Shown here: positions 5,684 to 8,001 of the stretch, piece by piece
Layout: each line of letters starts with the position of its first letter
Position numbering within the stretch: position 1 is the stretch's first letter
Assembly: GCA_035691285.1 (NCBI GenBank)
Contig: DASSJI010000132.1
Coordinates: 1-8,001, forward strand
Source: DATFEN01 sp035691285
Lineage (GTDB): Bacteria; Acidobacteriota; Vicinamibacteria; Fen-336
Direction of reading: 5' to 3'
Length of the DNA: 8,001 bases
The notes under the pieces: model-generated
The model's input: the letters and a program-made list of their open reading frames with translations, nothing else
Database searches by the model: none
What the model was told of the DNA's origin: nothing
Program-made: the position numbers and the translations under genes

Positions 5684-6037
5684 TCAGTGCTGGTGGCCGC
5701 CGGCCTCGCCCTTCGCCTGGAAGGAGTGGCCGCAGCCGCACGTCGAGACGGCGTTCGGGTTCTTGATCGCAAAGCCGCCGCCGAGGAGGTCGTTCTTGTA
5801 GTCGACCTCGGCGCCCTCGATGTAGCGGAGACTCATCGGATCCACGATGACCTTGATGCCCGAGATCTCGAAGGTCTCGTCGCCGTCCGCGGCCTCGTCC
5901 AGCACCATCCCGTACTGGAAGCCCGAGCAGCCGCCGCCTTGCACGTAGATGCGGAGGCCGCCGTTCGGGATGTTCTCCTTCTCCTGGTCCAGGATGCCCC
6001 TGACCTTTTCCGCCGCAGCGGAGGTGAGCGTGATCAT
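5684..6037 (-). CDS. erpA: A-type iron-sulfur cluster carrier (ErpA/IscA/HesB family)
   Basis: 117 residues. A-type carriers hold a [2Fe-2S] or [4Fe-4S] cluster and hand it to apo-proteins in the cytoplasm. The three ligand cysteines are in place: Cys37 in GGGCSGFQYG, and Cys100 and Cys102 in STCGCGHSF, the C-x62-C-x-C spacing of the family. ITLTSAAAEKVR at the N-terminus and the central VDPMSLRYIEGAEVDY block are also typical. A short extension after GHSF ends in GGHQH. ErpA and IscA cannot be separated with certainty by eye; no iscS, iscU or hscAB is adjacent, which favours ErpA or a stand-alone HesB. The start at 6037 has GAGAGG 7 nt upstream. It heads the leftward run and is divergent from the Fe-S-containing NuoF-like gene, a possible client. 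Confidence 0.92.
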   Translation of the reverse strand: MITLTSAAAEKVRGILDQEKENIPNGGLRIYVQGGGCSGFQYGMVLDEAADGDETFEISGIKVIVDPMSLRYIEGAEVDYKNDLLGGGFAIKNPNAVSTCGCGHSFQAKGEAGGHQH

Positions 6038-6142
6038 CGACTCGCCTCTCTCCTCGTTCCGGGCGTGCAGCCCCGTGAGCACGTATCCTACCCCATTCCG
6101 ACGCGCTCCGAGAAGCTTCACTATAATGAGCCGTTTGCGGGC
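6038..6142. promoter_or_regulatory. Divergent promoter region between the Fe-S carrier and the NuoF-like gene
   Basis: This 105-nt spacer is the only clear head-to-head intergenic region in the window and is locally richer in A/T. It should hold promoters for both directions. On the plus strand a perfect TATAAT is at 6122-6127. On the minus strand a weaker TAGGAT-like -10 is visible around 6085-6090. No convincing operator palindrome was found. Confidence 0.55.
6122..6127 (+). promoter_or_regulatory. Consensus -10 box TATAAT for the NuoF-like gene
   Basis: This is an exact sigma70-type -10 hexamer in a 70% G+C window. The -35 is weak: TTCCGA at 6096-6101 with 20-nt spacing, or CGACGC at 17-nt spacing. 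Transcription would start near 6133-6135, only about 8-10 nt before the ATG at 6143. Confidence 0.5.
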
Positions 6143-7333
6143 ATGACAGCCTTCCTCGACGGGCCCGACCTCATGCGCCGGCTCGCCGACTCCGGGCTGC
6201 GTGGCCGCGGTGGCGGGTGGTTTCCGGCGGCGGTCAAGTGGCGGGCGGTCAGGACCGAGAGCCTCGATCCCTTCACCGGCGCCGGCCGTCGGCCGGTCGT
6301 CGTGGCGAACGGCGCCGAGGGCGAACCGGGCTCGATCAAGGACCGCCACGTGATGAACACCCGCGCGGCGGAGGTGCTGGCCGGCTTGCGCCTCGCCTGT
6401 CGCGCCGTCGGCGCGAGCGAGGCCTACGTGTACCTCAAGGGCTCCTTCGCGGGACCGGCCCAGGCCCTCGACAGGGCATTGCAGGCCGGGGCCGCGGACG
6501 GCCTGCGCATCGAGATCCGCCGCGGAGAGGACACCTACATCGCAGGCGAGGAGACCGCGCTCCTCGAGTCGCTGGAGGGGCGGCGCGCCTGGCCACGGCC
6601 CAAGCCGCCGCTCCCTTTCGCCGCGGGGCTTTTCGGGCGGCCAACGCTGGTGCAGAACGTCGAGACGCTGGCACGCGTGCCCGCGGCGGTCGAGGACCCC
6701 GCCGGGTTCCGCGCATCGGAGACGACGTTCGTGTCGCTGTGGGGCCACGTCCGGCGGCCCGGCGTCTACGAGGTGCGCCTCGGAACGCCCCTGGCTCGCA
6801 TCATGGAGCACGAGGGTGGAGGCGCTACGGACGGCATCGGCATGCTGTTTCCCGGAGGCCCGTCCGCGGCGCCCCTCGACGCCGGAGCGGCCGCGGCACC
6901 CCTCGACCCCGACGCCCTGCGCGCGCTGGGCTCGGGCCTCGGCACGGCAGCGCTGCTGGTCGTGGGCCGCGCGGCCTGCCCGGTCAGCGTCGCCGCGTCC
7001 CTCGCGGCGTTCTTCGAGCGCGAGTCGTGTGGCCAGTGTCCGCCGTGTGCGATGGGCAGCGCGCGGCTCTCCGAGATCCTGCGCCGCCTCGAGGCGGGCG
7101 AGGCGCGCGCCGCGGACCTCGGCTACCTCTCCGAAGCGGCTGGCTTCATGTCGGACCACGGCTACTGCGCGCACCCGCGCAGCGCGGCCAGCGCCGTCCA
7201 AGGGCTGCTGTCGCGCTTCAACCTGGACGTGGACGCCCACGTCGCCGCCCGGCGCTGCCCCAGGCCCGAGGGACGCTGCGACCCGTTCGCCGCAGGGTCG
7301 CCGGAGCGCGCGGCGATCGAGGCCCTCGCGTGA
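6143..7333 (+). CDS. NuoF-like flavin/NADH-binding and 4Fe-4S protein (Complex1_51K family)
   Basis: 396 residues. Related to the NADH-binding 51-kDa subunit NuoF of Complex I and of NAD-linked hydrogenases and formate dehydrogenases. Motifs in order: LRGRGGGWFPAAVKW (19-33; usual GRGGAGFP), NGAEGEPGSIKDR (56-68; usual NADExEPGxxKDR), TYIAGEETALLESLEGRR (131-148), KPPLPFAAGLFGRPTLVQNVET (154-175) and the SLBB-like SLWGHVRRPGVYEV (198-211). The 4Fe-4S ligands are ESCGQCPPC (Cys296, Cys299, Cys302) plus Cys342 in GYCAHP. FMN and cluster sites are thus largely kept, but Gly/Trp and Asp/Ala changes touch the nucleotide pocket. The N-terminal lead is shorter than in NuoF, and no NuoE or NuoG is adjacent. 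The ATG at 6143 lacks a ribosome binding site. The stop overlaps the next gene's GTG. It probably passes electrons from a pyridine nucleotide or ferredoxin to a partner. Confidence 0.88.
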   Translation: MTAFLDGPDLMRRLADSGLRGRGGGWFPAAVKWRAVRTESLDPFTGAGRRPVVVANGAEGEPGSIKDRHVMNTRAAEVLAGLRLACRAVGASEAYVYLKGSFAGPAQALDRALQAGAADGLRIEIRRGEDTYIAGEETALLESLEGRRAWPRPKPPLPFAAGLFGRPTLVQNVETLARVPAAVEDPAGFRASETTFVSLWGHVRRPGVYEVRLGTPLARIMEHEGGGATDGIGMLFPGGPSAAPLDAGAAAAPLDPDALRALGSGLGTAALLVVGRAACPVSVAASLAAFFERESCGQCPPCAMGSARLSEILRRLEAGEARAADLGYLSEAAGFMSDHGYCAHPRSAASAVQGLLSRFNLDVDAHVAARRCPRPEGRCDPFAAGSPERAAIEALA

Positions 7334-8001
7334 GCACGGTCTTCTTCCTCTACCTGGGCCACTTCGCCCTCGGCCTGCTGGCCACGCTCTTCCTCGTGCC
7401 GGAGCGCGCCGGGCCGAGGTTCTTCAAGCTCTGCTCCGCCATCGCGGCGGCCATGCTGACCGCGTCCGTGTACGTGGCGTTGCGCCGCTACGGCCTGCAC
7501 GGCGGCGCGAACGCGCCCGGCGGCCCGCTCTACCCCGCCGTGCTGGCCTCGGCCGGCGCGTCCCTCCTCTTCTGCGTGCTCTACAACCGCGCGGCGCACT
7601 TCGCGTGGCGCGCGCTCGCAACCCCGTTGCTGAGCGCGTCCCTGGCGGCCGGCATCGCCGGCGTGCTCGTCGGCACGCCCCAGGACCAGCGTGTGCTCGT
7701 GGCGGTCACCGACCTCTCGTCCCTGCTCCTTCTGGGCGCAGCAGCCGCGGCCATGATCCTGGGCCACTTCTATCTCGTGGTCGTCGACCTCCCGATCGTG
7801 GCGCTCCGCCGCCTGACCATCCTGTTGATCGCGGCGCTCGGCCTGCGGACCCTGGTGGTGGCGTTCGCGCTGCTCGGCCCGCTGGCGGCGGGCCTCGAGG
7901 ACGCGCGCCGCGTCGCGCTGGGCCTCTGGAGCCCCGACGGCGTGTTCGTCTGGATGCGCGTCCTGTTCGGCATCGTGGGGCCCGCGTCGCTCCTCTGGTT
8001 C
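7330..8001 (+). CDS. Polytopic membrane protein, partner of the NuoF-like gene (cut by window edge)
   Basis: A GTG at 7330 overlaps the NuoF-like stop (GTGA) and the frame is open to the last base: 224 residues with no stop. The protein starts MSTVFFLYLGHFALGLL and is very hydrophobic, with about six or seven probable membrane helices (near 3-23, 33-51, 67-85, 96-114, 126-150, 160-188 and 205-224). Histidines fall inside or next to helices (His11, His90, and His146 in ILGHFYLV), so heme or quinone binding is conceivable but unproven. No signal peptide is needed. I do not recognise a named family. Tight coupling to a flavin/Fe-S subunit suggests a membrane anchor or quinone-side partner of an electron-transfer complex, which is inference from context. 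The C-terminus lies outside the window. Confidence 0.75.
   Translation, partial: MSTVFFLYLGHFALGLLATLFLVPERAGPRFFKLCSAIAAAMLTASVYVALRRYGLHGGANAPGGPLYPAVLASAGASLLFCVLYNRAAHFAWRALATPLLSASLAAGIAGVLVGTPQDQRVLVAVTDLSSLLLLGAAAAAMILGHFYLVVVDLPIVALRRLTILLIAALGLRTLVVAFALLGPLAAGLEDARRVALGLWSPDGVFVWMRVLFGIVGPASLLWF

Noticed and set aside
6038..7240. Upstream extension of the Fe-S carrier frame, and the matching leftward extension (5621-6142) of the NuoF-like frame
   Set aside because: Both are stop-free only because of high G+C. The added residues are shadows of the opposite gene, and the family N-termini begin at 6037 and 6143.
1..8001. tRNA, rRNA, CRISPR array, riboswitch or complete insertion sequence
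   Set aside because: No spaced direct repeats, cloverleaf-like segment, rRNA sequence or recognisable riboswitch core was seen. Only a possible mobile-element edge at the far left.

Overview
The window is about 70% G+C with dense, strongly G/C-ending codon use. Genes are tightly packed, with 4-nt start/stop overlaps, 3-nt convergent gaps and almost no spacer. This suits a chromosomal segment of a high-GC environmental bacterium such as Acidobacteriota, Methylomirabilota/Rokubacteria or Myxococcota-like lineages. That placement is inferred from composition and gene style only; no marker fixes the phylum.

Layout: (1) 1-~140 is a foreign-looking, less GC-rich left edge. It holds the first codons of a leftward gene and a strong nested inverted repeat in that gene's leader. 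(2) ~142-1585 (+) is a compact run: the C-terminal remnant of a PlsB-type glycerol-3-phosphate acyltransferase, an alpha/beta hydrolase and a small charged coiled-coil protein. (3) 1589-2887 (-) is glgC, ADP-glucose pyrophosphorylase. (4) 2886-3677 (+) is an EI24/CysZ-like membrane protein that appears to share its start region with glgC. (5) 3674-6037 (-) is a leftward run in transcription order: an A-type Fe-S carrier (ErpA/IscA), a stand-alone Lon N-terminal-domain protein, a DUF2784 membrane protein and an exported double-PDZ protein. (6) 6143-8001 (+) is a NuoF-like flavin/Fe-S protein overlapping by 4 nt a polytopic membrane protein that runs off the window.

Most genes are housekeeping or conserved accessory types. 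Three places deserve attention. At the left edge a truncated plsB abuts a different sequence carrying a leader that could hide its own ribosome binding site. At the right end a NuoF-like subunit sits without NuoE or NuoG beside it and is coupled to a membrane protein, so it may belong to a non-Complex-I electron-transfer module. Between the Fe-S carrier and the NuoF-like gene lies a short divergent promoter region with a perfect TATAAT very close to the nuoF-like start. No tRNA, rRNA, CRISPR array or complete insertion sequence was seen.
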